The translations under genes and the position numbers were made by a program. This document shows, piece after piece, positions 7,195 through 14,861 of a stretch of DNA of 31,466 nt; the first letter of the stretch is position 1, and each line of letters opens with the position of its first letter. The stretch lies in assembly GCA_035717365.1 (NCBI GenBank), contig DASTIS010000078.1, positions 1 through 31,466 on the forward strand, read 5' to 3'. The notes beneath the pieces were generated by a model. That model had not been told where the DNA came from and searched no databases. It saw only the letters and a list, made by a program, of their open reading frames with translations. The DNA comes from 66-474 sp035717365. GTDB taxonomy: Bacteria; Pseudomonadota; Gammaproteobacteria; Xanthomonadales; Rhodanobacteraceae.

Positions 7195-8655
7195 TCATTC
7201 GTCCACCGGCACCCGCTCGCAGGTTCCACGCTCCGGGTCCATGCGCAGGATCGAGTGGTCGTTGCGATCGGCGATCCACAGCGAACCTGCGGCAAACGAC
7301 AGGCCCTGGGGTTCGTGCAGCGGACGGCCGACCTGCACCTCGGCAACCTCGCCGCTGTAGGGATCAAGCGTGCACAGGCGATCGTTGAAGGTGTCGGCCA
7401 CGTACACGCGGTTGCCGGCAACCGCGATTCCGCACGGATACGCGAAGCGTGCGCTGCGGCCTGCGCCGGCAAGGTTGCCCGGCTCCCACGACGACGAACC
7501 CGCCAGCGTGGTCAGGGCCAGATCGGCGAAGCGAAGCCGCCGGATCGCGTTGCCACCCGCATCCACAACGAGCAGCTGGCCCGGCATCGCCGCGAGCGCC
7601 ATCGGTTGCGACAATGACGATTGCCCGCCGATGCCGTCACGCACTTCGCTGCGCGCATCCCCGGCGATGGTTTCGACCCGTTGGTGGCGCAGGTCGACGC
7701 GCAGGATCTGATTTTGCCCCGTCGCGGCGACATACAGTGCGTCGCCGGCGCTGACGACCGCGTGTGGTGCGTTGATCGCCGCGCGCAGGCCGCCGCCCTG
7801 CTCCTCGACGTTGGCATACGCGGGCCGCCCCGCACCCAGTATCGTTTCGACCTCGCCGGCATCCAGCCGGATGCGTCGCACGCAATGGTTGCCGGCGTCG
7901 GCCACGTACAACGCCTGTCCGTCGATGGCCAGCCCCTGCGGCAATTGCAGTCCGCACGCCGCCAATTGTCCGTCCCAGTTGCCGGGGGTTCCCGATCCGA
8001 ATTGCCGCAACACGCGGCCGTCGTGGCTGCACTCGAGAATGCGATGGTGCCCGGTATCGCTGACGAACAGCCGCGTTTTCGTCGCCAACGCCTGTGCGGG
8101 GAATGCCAGCGGACCGACGGGTTCGGCGCGCATGTCGCGCGACGACTTGTACACGGATGCCGTGCCCGGCGGCAGCGATTCGTCCCGCAACTGCACGATC
8201 GCATCTTCGATTTCCTGGCAACGGCCCTCGCCGACCAGACGCGCGGCGAGGCCACCGTTGGCATCGACCAGCAAGGTCGTCGGCCACGCCCCGATCGTGA
8301 ACTGCCTCCATGCCAGCCACTGGCTGTCGTTGGCCACCGGCGACCGCAAGCGGCTGCGATGTGCAGCCTTCAAGACCGCCGCATCGGACTGCTGCGCCCC
8401 GTAGCGCGGCGTATGGATGTATGCGGACACGAACGCGCCAGGATGTTTCTTCTCCAGTTGGCGCAGTTCGCCCAGCAGGTTCAGGCTGCTGACGCTGGCA
8501 CCGTTCCAGAAAACCACCAGCGCAATTTGACCGTGCAAGTCCGCAAGCCGGGCGCGCTGGCGGCGGTTGACCCAAGACAGCGATCCGGGAAACTCCGGCA
8601 GCGCCGGGCGGGAGCCCGTCCGGGTGACGTCGAAGGCTACGTCGCCGGCAATCAC
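7195..8655 (-). CDS. Thioredoxin-fold plus NHL-repeat beta-propeller protein (NHLRC2-like), lacking CxxC
   Basis: A 486-residue two-domain protein. Residues ~35-165 resemble a thioredoxin-like/TlpA fold: LVVFWNGASVSSLNLL at the active-site position, and a probable cis-proline in WPTTLLVDANGG. Residues ~185-480 hold about six NHL repeats (examples: LFVSDTGHHRIL, LYVADAGNHCVRRI, VYVADTFNDRL, LWIADRNDHSIL), expected to form a beta-propeller. This architecture matches the NHLRC2 family, whose members usually carry CINC after the FW; here the same positions read SVSS, so the redox cysteines are missing. No signal peptide is seen, suggesting a cytoplasmic location. Its ATG overlaps the phosphatase stop by 4 bases (ATGA), so the two are translationally coupled. 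The molecular role is unknown; a binding or scaffold role is more likely than disulfide chemistry. Confidence 0.85.
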   Translation of the reverse strand: MIAGDVAFDVTRTGSRPALPEFPGSLSWVNRRQRARLADLHGQIALVVFWNGASVSSLNLLGELRQLEKKHPGAFVSAYIHTPRYGAQQSDAAVLKAAHRSRLRSPVANDSQWLAWRQFTIGAWPTTLLVDANGGLAARLVGEGRCQEIEDAIVQLRDESLPPGTASVYKSSRDMRAEPVGPLAFPAQALATKTRLFVSDTGHHRILECSHDGRVLRQFGSGTPGNWDGQLAACGLQLPQGLAIDGQALYVADAGNHCVRRIRLDAGEVETILGAGRPAYANVEEQGGGLRAAINAPHAVVSAGDALYVAATGQNQILRVDLRHQRVETIAGDARSEVRDGIGGQSSLSQPMALAAMPGQLLVVDAGGNAIRRLRFADLALTTLAGSSSWEPGNLAGAGRSARFAYPCGIAVAGNRVYVADTFNDRLCTLDPYSGEVAEVQVGRPLHEPQGLSFAAGSLWIADRNDHSILRMDPERGTCERVPVDE

Positions 8656-9164
8656 CGGGCTGCTCCGCCAGGCCCCGCCATGGCCCGGCGCAATCGTTCG
8701 CCCAGCCCTTCCACGCCACGTCGGATCAGGTCCAGCGCGTCGCCGAAATCGGCAAGCGTTCCGGTATACGGATCGGGTACGTCGCCGTCCTCACCCGACT
8801 GCGGCGGCGCGAGGCCGGCAGCCACCAGGAAGCGCTCCGGCACAGGCACGTCGCCGGAGACGCGTCGGCGCAGTTCGACGAGGGTTGCAAGATCGACCGC
8901 CAGCACCGTCGCGAAACGATTGAAGTCGTCATCGTGGAACTGCCGCGCGCGGTGCGGCGACAGGTCGTAGCCGTGCTCGCGCGCCGTCGCCACCGCGCGC
9001 GGATCGGCGCCCTGGCCGGCATGCCACGCACCAAGGCCGCGCGACGCCACGGGGATGCGCAGCCCGAGTTTCCCGAACTCCACCCGCGCCACGTATTCGG
9101 CGGTTGGCGACCGGCAGATGTTGCCGAGGCAGACGAACAGCACACCGGGAGGCGGTTGGGTCAT
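8652..9164 (-). CDS. Low-molecular-weight protein-tyrosine-phosphatase family protein
   Basis: A 170-residue cytoplasmic phosphatase of the LMW-PTP/arsenate reductase superfamily. The P-loop VCLGNICRSP gives nucleophile Cys12 and Arg18, and the general-acid Asp131 lies in VPDPYTG, so the full catalytic set is present. The loop sequence HRARQF after Ser69 is also typical. Proteins of this family dephosphorylate tyrosine kinases that control polysaccharide export, but no kinase is in the window. The start ATG overlaps the kdsB stop (ATGA at 9161-9164) and its own stop overlaps the next gene, so it is embedded in an operon with KdsB; a link to envelope polysaccharide is an inference from this position. 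Confidence 0.92.
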   Translation of the reverse strand: MTQPPPGVLFVCLGNICRSPTAEYVARVEFGKLGLRIPVASRGLGAWHAGQGADPRAVATAREHGYDLSPHRARQFHDDDFNRFATVLAVDLATLVELRRRVSGDVPVPERFLVAAGLAPPQSGEDGDVPDPYTGTLADFGDALDLIRRGVEGLGERLRRAMAGPGGAAR

Positions 9165-9943
9165 GGCCGCGGTGTCCCCTCGCCGAGCGCACGCTCGGCC
9201 CGCACGAGGTCCTCCGGCGTATCGATCCCCGGCGGGAACGGCTCGGGCGTGACGCGCACTGCGATCGCGTGGCCGTATTCGAGCACGCGCAGCTGTTCCA
9301 GCGACTCGGCGCGCTCCAGCGGCGTGGGCGCCAGGCTCGCGAAGGTCTTGAGGAAACCGGCGCGGTAACCATAGATGCCGATGTGACGCAGCGCCGCAAC
9401 GCCCGCCGGCATCGTATGGCGATCACGCGCCAGCGCGTCGCGCGCCCACGGCACCGGCGCACGCGAGAAATACAGCGCGTGGCCGCGCACGTCGCACACC
9501 ACTTTGACGCAACCGGGGTCGAACCACTGCTCCATGGATTCGATGGGGGCTGCGAGCGTCGCCATCGGCGCATCGTCCTCGCCCAGCGCATCGGCCACGG
9601 CACGGATCCCGGCAGCCGGCGCGAAGGGTTCGTCGCCTTGCAGATTGACCACCAGCGCATCGTCAGGCCAACCCTGCACGCTCGCGCACTCGGCGAGGCG
9701 ATCGCTGCCGCTGGCGTGATCCGAACGCGTCATGCACACCTCGACGCCGTGGCCGCCCAGTGCCGCCGCGATCCGCTCGTCGTCGGTGGCGACGACCACG
9801 CGCACGGCTCCCGCGGCACGCGCACGACGCGCGACATGCACGATCAAGGGTTCGCCGCCCAGCAATCGCAACGGCTTGCCCGGCAAACGGGTCGAGCCAT
9901 GGCGCGCGGGAATCGCGACGATGAACTCCTGCGCTTTGTTCAC
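9161..9943 (-). CDS. kdsB: 3-deoxy-manno-octulosonate cytidylyltransferase (CMP-Kdo synthetase)
   Basis: A 260-residue cytoplasmic enzyme that activates Kdo with CTP to CMP-Kdo for the lipopolysaccharide inner core. Family hallmarks are the N-terminal nucleotide-binding motif IPARHGSTRLPGKPL, VVATDDERI, MTRSDHASGSDRL, VNLQGDEPF, YFSRAPVPW and the C-terminal GIDTPEDL. The start is taken as GTG 9943, giving VNKAQEFIVAIPAR and a length close to the usual ~250. A longer frame reaches upstream to 10072, but only by running through the DUF1272 gene in another frame. The GTG overlaps the DUF1272 stop (GTGA), showing translational coupling. The stop overlaps the phosphatase start. Confidence 0.96.
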   Translation of the reverse strand: MNKAQEFIVAIPARHGSTRLPGKPLRLLGGEPLIVHVARRARAAGAVRVVVATDDERIAAALGGHGVEVCMTRSDHASGSDRLAECASVQGWPDDALVVNLQGDEPFAPAAGIRAVADALGEDDAPMATLAAPIESMEQWFDPGCVKVVCDVRGHALYFSRAPVPWARDALARDRHTMPAGVAALRHIGIYGYRAGFLKTFASLAPTPLERAESLEQLRVLEYGHAIAVRVTPEPFPPGIDTPEDLVRAERALGEGTPRP

Positions 9944-10137
9944 GCCGCCGCCGCTTCCGATCGTGGCGCCGGCCTGGGCCGACGCACCAGCTCGCCGCCG
10001 CAGTTGGGACATACGCGCGCCAATGCGTCCGTGCATGCGGGACAGAACGTGCACTCGTACGTGCAGATCCACGCTTCGTCATCGCCCGCCAAGGGCGCCT
10101 GGCAGCGTTCGCATTCGGTGCGCATCTCGAGCGCCAT
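9940..10137 (-). CDS. DUF1272 family small zinc-ribbon-like protein
   Basis: A 65-residue cytoplasmic protein with seven cysteines arranged as in DUF1272: CERC near residue 9, then CTYECTFCPACT and CPNCGGELVRRP. The paired Cys-x2-Cys knuckles imply bound zinc. The C-terminus is a basic, proline/alanine-rich tail. The biochemical role of this family is not known to me. The ATG at 10137 sits one base after the stop of the upstream PilZ-like gene, and the stop overlaps the kdsB GTG by 4 bases, so it is an embedded member of this operon rather than a chance frame. Confidence 0.9.
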   Translation of the reverse strand: MALEMRTECERCQAPLAGDDEAWICTYECTFCPACTDALARVCPNCGGELVRRPRPAPRSEAAAA

Positions 10138-10138
10138 G

Positions 10139-11815
10139 TCACGGACTCCTCAGCTCACTGTCGTTGCTCGACTCGTCGCGCTCAAGGGTAACCCGAAAGC
10201 AGGCCGGCCCGAGCAATTCCGCCTCCCCCGCACGCCATGTCGCCACCGACGCGTGCGAGCTCCAATCCGAAGCGAGTGCCGGCAACACCACCTCGGCGGC
10301 GACAATGTTGCGCGCCAGCCGATGGGTCAACAGCAGGGACAACCTGTCTGCACCATCGCCATCCAGAAGTTCCACCGCGCGCTGCGGGGTCAGCGCTTCG
10401 CCATCCGCGGTAACCGGGCGCAAGCCAGCTGCGCGCGCCTCGCGGCGCAACAACTCGATCCCGAGCAACTCGTCACCACCCTCGTGGCGCAACCAGCGGA
10501 TCACGCCGACCATCCAGTCGCGCTCGTCGGCCTCATCGTCCACGGGTGCGAGGCCGACCAGTTCGCCGACTCGCATGCGCAGCCCTTCCGCGTCGCGCAG
10601 GCGTATCCGGTAGCCGCCTTCGCTCTGGTCCAGGACTTCGCCACGGGAAACCTGCGGACGCGTGGTGTCGGACGTCGCCAACCATGCCGACGCAAGTTCG
10701 TGCGCGCCGACCATGATGGCGTTGCCGTGCACCGCCCTCACGAAGGTCCCGAATTCCGAGTTGCCCGCAAGCACATAATGCAACGCGCGCATGCCGACCA
10801 CGACGTCCAGCACATGCGTGGCCCCGAGGCGCCGATGGCCGCGCTCGGCGGTTCCCCATCCCGCGCGGAGGTGGTCGAGGAAACGCACGCTGGCGGTGAT
10901 GCGACCGCCGCCCGGTTCCGGCAAGTCGATGGTGTCGACGCCCGGTGGCAACAGTGTGGTCCGCTCGTCGAACACCTGCTGCACCGGCGCAATGTCCACC
11001 GCCAGTACCCCGGAACCCGCGCCGGCCCGTTCCGCGTCGATGTAACCGGGCCCCGCGTCGCTGTCGGTATCCACGCCCATACCCTCCGAGCTGGCGCGTG
11101 CGAGCCTGCATTGCCCCGCCAAGCAGCGGGTCACCCCTCGCGCATCCTGCAACTCGCGCGCGGAGAAGCGGTACGGATTGCTCATCGCCAGCAGCAAGAG
11201 GTGCGTGTAGGCCGTACGGGGCGTCAGCGACACACCGCCCGCGAGTGCATCGTCCACGACCAGATCGCCGATGCCGATCTCAACCGCGAAAGCGTGCAGC
11301 GCATGGATTCGCCGCCACGTGCCCGTCGGCGGCGATTGATAGCGACGGTAGGCCCACATCAGGACCCGGTCCGCATGCACGAGGGCCCGCACCGCCGCGA
11401 GGGCGGCGGCTTTGGCCTTGAATCTCGGCAACTTGCCGGCAGGCGCGCACAACTCGTGCAACCCCAGTGCGTAGCTGCACACCAGTTTCCCTTGCAGGCG
11501 CTGCGCGGTGTCCGCGCGACCGGCGCCGGCCTCGGGGAGCGGGTGGGGCTCGGCGCCGAGCTCGCGTTCAATCCCGGCACACAGGCCCTCCACCGGCGTC
11601 CGCAGATGCTCCAGCGCGGCGATGCGCTCGCCGCCGGTCCACGTGGTCGCAAGCATGCCGTCGAGGATCTGTTCGACCTCGCGGATGGCCTGGGCGGGAT
11701 TGGCCAGCGGCAGGGTCGCGACGGATTCCCGCGTCGCCTTTTCGTTGACGCGGCGCGAGCGCCCGGGCGGCAGGCGCGCCGGCAAATCGCCGATCAAGCG
11801 TTCATAACTGTCCAT
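10139..11815 (-). CDS. Large PilZ-like protein, possible cyclic-di-GMP-responsive factor
   Basis: About 558 residues, cytoplasmic, without membrane segments. Residues 1-240 are mostly helical and I do not recognise them. Residues ~380-450 look PilZ-like: a VSRGEVLDQSEGGYRIRL run contains the D-x-S-x-x-G motif (Asp396 to Gly401) of cyclic-di-GMP-binding PilZ domains, followed by VGELVGLAP and WMVGVIRWLR strands. The preceding arginines (Arg386, Arg391) are spaced RxxxxR rather than RxxxR, so binding is uncertain. The start ATG 11815 (MDSYERLIGDLP) is preferred over an upstream non-ATG start 14 codons earlier; GTGAGG precedes it, and a TAGAAT box lies upstream at 11867-11872. It heads the long minus-strand operon through DUF1272, kdsB and onward. 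Function is inferred only. Confidence 0.65.
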   Translation of the reverse strand: MDSYERLIGDLPARLPPGRSRRVNEKATRESVATLPLANPAQAIREVEQILDGMLATTWTGGERIAALEHLRTPVEGLCAGIERELGAEPHPLPEAGAGRADTAQRLQGKLVCSYALGLHELCAPAGKLPRFKAKAAALAAVRALVHADRVLMWAYRRYQSPPTGTWRRIHALHAFAVEIGIGDLVVDDALAGGVSLTPRTAYTHLLLLAMSNPYRFSARELQDARGVTRCLAGQCRLARASSEGMGVDTDSDAGPGYIDAERAGAGSGVLAVDIAPVQQVFDERTTLLPPGVDTIDLPEPGGGRITASVRFLDHLRAGWGTAERGHRRLGATHVLDVVVGMRALHYVLAGNSEFGTFVRAVHGNAIMVGAHELASAWLATSDTTRPQVSRGEVLDQSEGGYRIRLRDAEGLRMRVGELVGLAPVDDEADERDWMVGVIRWLRHEGGDELLGIELLRREARAAGLRPVTADGEALTPQRAVELLDGDGADRLSLLLTHRLARNIVAAEVVLPALASDWSSHASVATWRAGEAELLGPACFRVTLERDESSNDSELRSP

Positions 11816-11910
11816 CGCCTCACGATCCCCCTGTCGCGGTTCGGCTCGCACCGCCAATCTCTTCCCATTCTAGCCTTGAACCGGAAGCCGAGGCCGCCCA
11901 CCATGGGCAG

Positions 11911-13407
11911 GTGAAAACGGTCATGCACGGCTCGCGCCAACCCCCGCCCGCGGCGTTCCGCCCGCTTGCCGAACAGGCGCTGTCGCGCGCGGCCGGCGCC
12001 CACCTGTCGCTCGGCAATCGCGTGGATTTGCTGATCGACGGCCGCGAGAATTTCGACTCGTGGCTCGAAGCGATCGCAAGTGCACGCTACAACATATTGT
12101 TTGGAAACTACATTTTTCGAAACGACGCCGTCGGGCGCGAGTTCGTTTCGACCCTCGCCGAGCGCGCCCGTGCCGGGGTGCGGGTCCACGTGCTCTACGA
12201 CTGGCTGGGTTGCCTCGGCCAATCGCGGGCGAGCTTCTGGCAACCGTTGCGGGATGCCGGCGGCGAGGTGCGCACCTTCAATCCGTTCGATCCACTCAGC
12301 CCTTTCGGCTGGATCAATCGCGACCATCGCAAGCTGCTGACCGTCGACGGCCGCATCGGCTTCGTCTCCGGCGTTTGTGTGAGCGCGGCGTGGTTGGGTG
12401 ATCCGGCACGCGGCCGTGATCCGTGGCGCGACACCGGCGTGGCCTTGCACGGCCCCTCGGTCGGCGATCTCGAACATGCCTTTGCCGAAACCTGGGCCGC
12501 CCTCGGGGAGCCGGTCGACACGAACGTCCCGGCAGAAAGCAATGCCGCACCCACGCCGGCCGGCGACGTCGCCCTGCGGGTCGTCGCGACCCAACCCGCC
12601 AGCACCGGCGCCTACCGGCTGGACCAGTTGATTGCCGGGCTGGCGCGTGAGCGGTTGTGGCTGACCGATGCCTATTTCATCGGTGTCGCGACTTACATGA
12701 GCGCGCTGACCAATGCGGCACGCGACGGCGTGGATGTGCGCCTGCTGGTGCCGGGCGCATCCGACATCCCCGCCGTCGCCGCACTCTCGCGGGCCGGTTA
12801 TCGCGCGCTGCTGGAAGCGGGCATACGTGTTTTCGAGTGGAATGGCCCGATGTTGCACGCCAAGACCGCCGTGGCCGACGATCGTTGGGCGCGGGTGGGA
12901 TCGAGCAACCTCAACGTTGCAAGCTGGTTCGGCAATTGCGAAATCGACGTGGCGATCGAGAACGCTGCCTTCGCAAGGCTGCTCGCCGACCAGTACGAGC
13001 GCGACCTCGCCCACGCCACCGAGATCGTGCTGTCGCGCAGGCGCGCCCGCCCGGCCACGCCATCACCACACCACGGCCTGCGCGGCCACGGCAGTGCCGG
13101 GCGCAGCGCGGTCGGCGCGATGCGGATGGCGACCACCCTCGGTGCCGCGCTGGGGAACCGGCGCGTGCTCAGCGACACCGAAACCCGCCCGTTGCTGGGA
13201 GGTGCCCTGTTGCTGCTCGCGATTGCGGTGGTGGCCGCATTGTGGCCGTGGGCCCTGGCCTGGCCTTTGGGCGCGCTTGCCGTGTGGGTCGGCATCAGCC
13301 TCGTGGTGCGCTGGGCGCGGCTGCGCCGGCACCGGCGCCAATCCCGTCGGCACGCATCCGGCGCCGACATCCCTCCTCCGCCCCCGCGCTCCGACGATGG
13401 CCACTGA
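11911..13407 (+). CDS. Phospholipase D-family protein, cardiolipin synthase-like
   Basis: 498 residues with two HKD catalytic motifs: His139-Lys141-Asp146 in HRKLLTVD and His316-Lys318-Asp323 in HAKTAVAD. Each is followed by the family's G-S/SxN-type segment (FVSGVCVSAAW, VGSSNLNVASW). This is the arrangement of bacterial cardiolipin synthases, which join phosphatidylglycerol with another phospholipid. Unlike classical ClsA there are no N-terminal membrane helices. Instead two hydrophobic segments near residues 428-470, followed by an Arg-rich and Pro-rich tail, should anchor the C-terminus to the inner membrane. The start may be GTG 11911 or ATG 11923. Its end overlaps xseA by 11 bases. Exact lipid substrate not determined. 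Confidence 0.87.
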   Translation: MKTVMHGSRQPPPAAFRPLAEQALSRAAGAHLSLGNRVDLLIDGRENFDSWLEAIASARYNILFGNYIFRNDAVGREFVSTLAERARAGVRVHVLYDWLGCLGQSRASFWQPLRDAGGEVRTFNPFDPLSPFGWINRDHRKLLTVDGRIGFVSGVCVSAAWLGDPARGRDPWRDTGVALHGPSVGDLEHAFAETWAALGEPVDTNVPAESNAAPTPAGDVALRVVATQPASTGAYRLDQLIAGLARERLWLTDAYFIGVATYMSALTNAARDGVDVRLLVPGASDIPAVAALSRAGYRALLEAGIRVFEWNGPMLHAKTAVADDRWARVGSSNLNVASWFGNCEIDVAIENAAFARLLADQYERDLAHATEIVLSRRRARPATPSPHHGLRGHGSAGRSAVGAMRMATTLGAALGNRRVLSDTETRPLLGGALLLLAIAVVAALWPWALAWPLGALAVWVGISLVVRWARLRRHRRQSRRHASGADIPPPPPRSDDGH

Positions 13408-14761
13408 ACCGGGTTCCGGCCCACGCAACGTCCTGACGCCGTCCGCGCTCAATCGACTGGTGCGCGATCTGATCGAAGGTGCGCTGCCGATGGTGTGGAT
13501 CGAAGGCGAGATCAGCAATTTCGTGCGCGCCGCGTCCGGACACTGGTATTTCTCGCTCAAGGATGCCGCCGCCGAAGTGCGTTGCGCCATGTTTGCGCGC
13601 AGCAATGCGCAACTCCGATTCCGGGCGGGCAATGGAACACGGGTGCTGGCGCGCGCGAAAGTGAGCCTGTACGAGCCGCGCGGCAGCTTCCAGTTGATCG
13701 TCGAGCAGATGGAAGATGCCGGCGAGGGCGCGCTGCGGCGCGCGTTCGAACTGTTGAAGGCCAAACTGCAGGCCGAGGGACTGTTCGATCCGCAACGCAA
13801 ACGCGGCCTGCCCGCCTTCCCGCGCCGTCTCGGTGTCATCACCTCGGCCAGCGGTGCCGCGGTCCGCGACGTGCTGTCGGTGGCACGACGCCGGTTTGCC
13901 CTGACCGAAATCGAGGTGCTTCCGGTGCTGGTGCAGGGCACCGAAGCCCCGGCGCAAATCGCCGCGATGCTGGACGCGGCCGGCCGGGCGCGACGTCACG
14001 ACGTGTTGCTGGTGACCCGCGGAGGCGGTTCGCTGGAGGACCTCGCGGCCTTCAACGACGAAGGCGTCGCGCGCGCGATCGCCGCCAGTCCGGTGCCGGT
14101 CGTGTCGGCAGTCGGACACGAGATCGACTTCTCGATCAGCGACTTCGTCGCCGACCTGCGCGCCCCCACGCCGTCCGCGGCGGCGGAACTGATCCTGCCC
14201 GACGGCGCCGCGCTGGCGCGTACGTTGGTGCAGATGGAAACGCGCCTGCGGAACGTGTGGCTCCGGCGTGCGCAGGATGCAATGCAACGGCTGGACCACC
14301 TTGCGGCGCGCTTGAACACGCAACGCCCGCAGCAACGGCTCGCCACCGGTCGCGAACGCATGCTTGCCTTGCGCGAGCGCCTGGTGCGTGCGCGGATGCA
14401 AGTGCACGAGCGCGCCGCTGCGCGCCTGGCCCAGGCGTGTGGAGGGTTGTTCGCGCAACAGCCAGGCGCGCGTCTCGAGCAACTGGCCCGGCGCAACGCG
14501 GATCTTTCGAGGCGGCTCGATTCGGCTTGGCGACACGCGTCGGAACGCCGGCGCCAGCGGCTTGCGGAACTCGCGCGCGCCCTGCACGCGGTCAGCCCGC
14601 TCGATGTCCTGAAACGCGGCTACGCGATCCTGTACGACGAGCACGGCAAGGCCCTGCGATCGGTCCGCGACACCCGGCCCGGCGCGGGCCTGCGCGCGCG
14701 CCTTGTCGACGGCGAGTTGCCCCTGCACGTGGACGATGCGACACAACCCCCGCATCGTTGA
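13397..14761 (+). CDS. xseA: Exodeoxyribonuclease VII large subunit
   Basis: A 454-residue subunit that, with several copies of XseB, degrades single-stranded DNA in both directions to short oligonucleotides. An N-terminal OB-fold (~1-105; WIEGEISNFVRAASGHWYFS) is followed by the catalytic domain with GVITSASGAAVRD, VTRGGGSLEDLAAFNDE and SAVGHEIDFSISDFVADLRA. A long Arg/Gln-rich coiled coil (~270-400) that holds the small subunits comes next, and the ending ALHAVSPLDVLKRGYAIL is typical. The ATG at 13397 matches the family N-terminus; the frame is open far upstream but only as a shadow of the phospholipase gene, which it overlaps by 11 bases. xseB is not in the window. Confidence 0.97.
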   Translation: MATEPGSGPRNVLTPSALNRLVRDLIEGALPMVWIEGEISNFVRAASGHWYFSLKDAAAEVRCAMFARSNAQLRFRAGNGTRVLARAKVSLYEPRGSFQLIVEQMEDAGEGALRRAFELLKAKLQAEGLFDPQRKRGLPAFPRRLGVITSASGAAVRDVLSVARRRFALTEIEVLPVLVQGTEAPAQIAAMLDAAGRARRHDVLLVTRGGGSLEDLAAFNDEGVARAIAASPVPVVSAVGHEIDFSISDFVADLRAPTPSAAAELILPDGAALARTLVQMETRLRNVWLRRAQDAMQRLDHLAARLNTQRPQQRLATGRERMLALRERLVRARMQVHERAAARLAQACGGLFAQQPGARLEQLARRNADLSRRLDSAWRHASERRRQRLAELARALHAVSPLDVLKRGYAILYDEHGKALRSVRDTRPGAGLRARLVDGELPLHVDDATQPPHR

Positions 14762-14861
14762 CGCCAATCACCGCGACGTACACGGATTCGATACGGTCAT
14801 CCATCCATAATCCGCGCTGGCCTGCATCGAGCGCCGTTCTCCTGCTTCCGGAACCCTCCGC

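Noticed and set aside
5165..7360. A 731-residue plus-strand frame across uvrC
   Set aside because: It is antisense to a complete uvrC, with composition (Ala, Arg, Gln, His) typical of reverse-frame reading in GC-rich DNA and no recognisable domain.
9104..11914. A 936-residue plus-strand frame
   Set aside because: It lies opposite kdsB, DUF1272 and the PilZ-like gene, all well supported, and has no domain or ribosome binding site.
14758..14811. TTGACG at 14758 as the -35 of an aldehyde dehydrogenase promoter
   Set aside because: No -10-like hexamer lies 16-18 bases downstream; the CATAAT box is too far away to pair with it.
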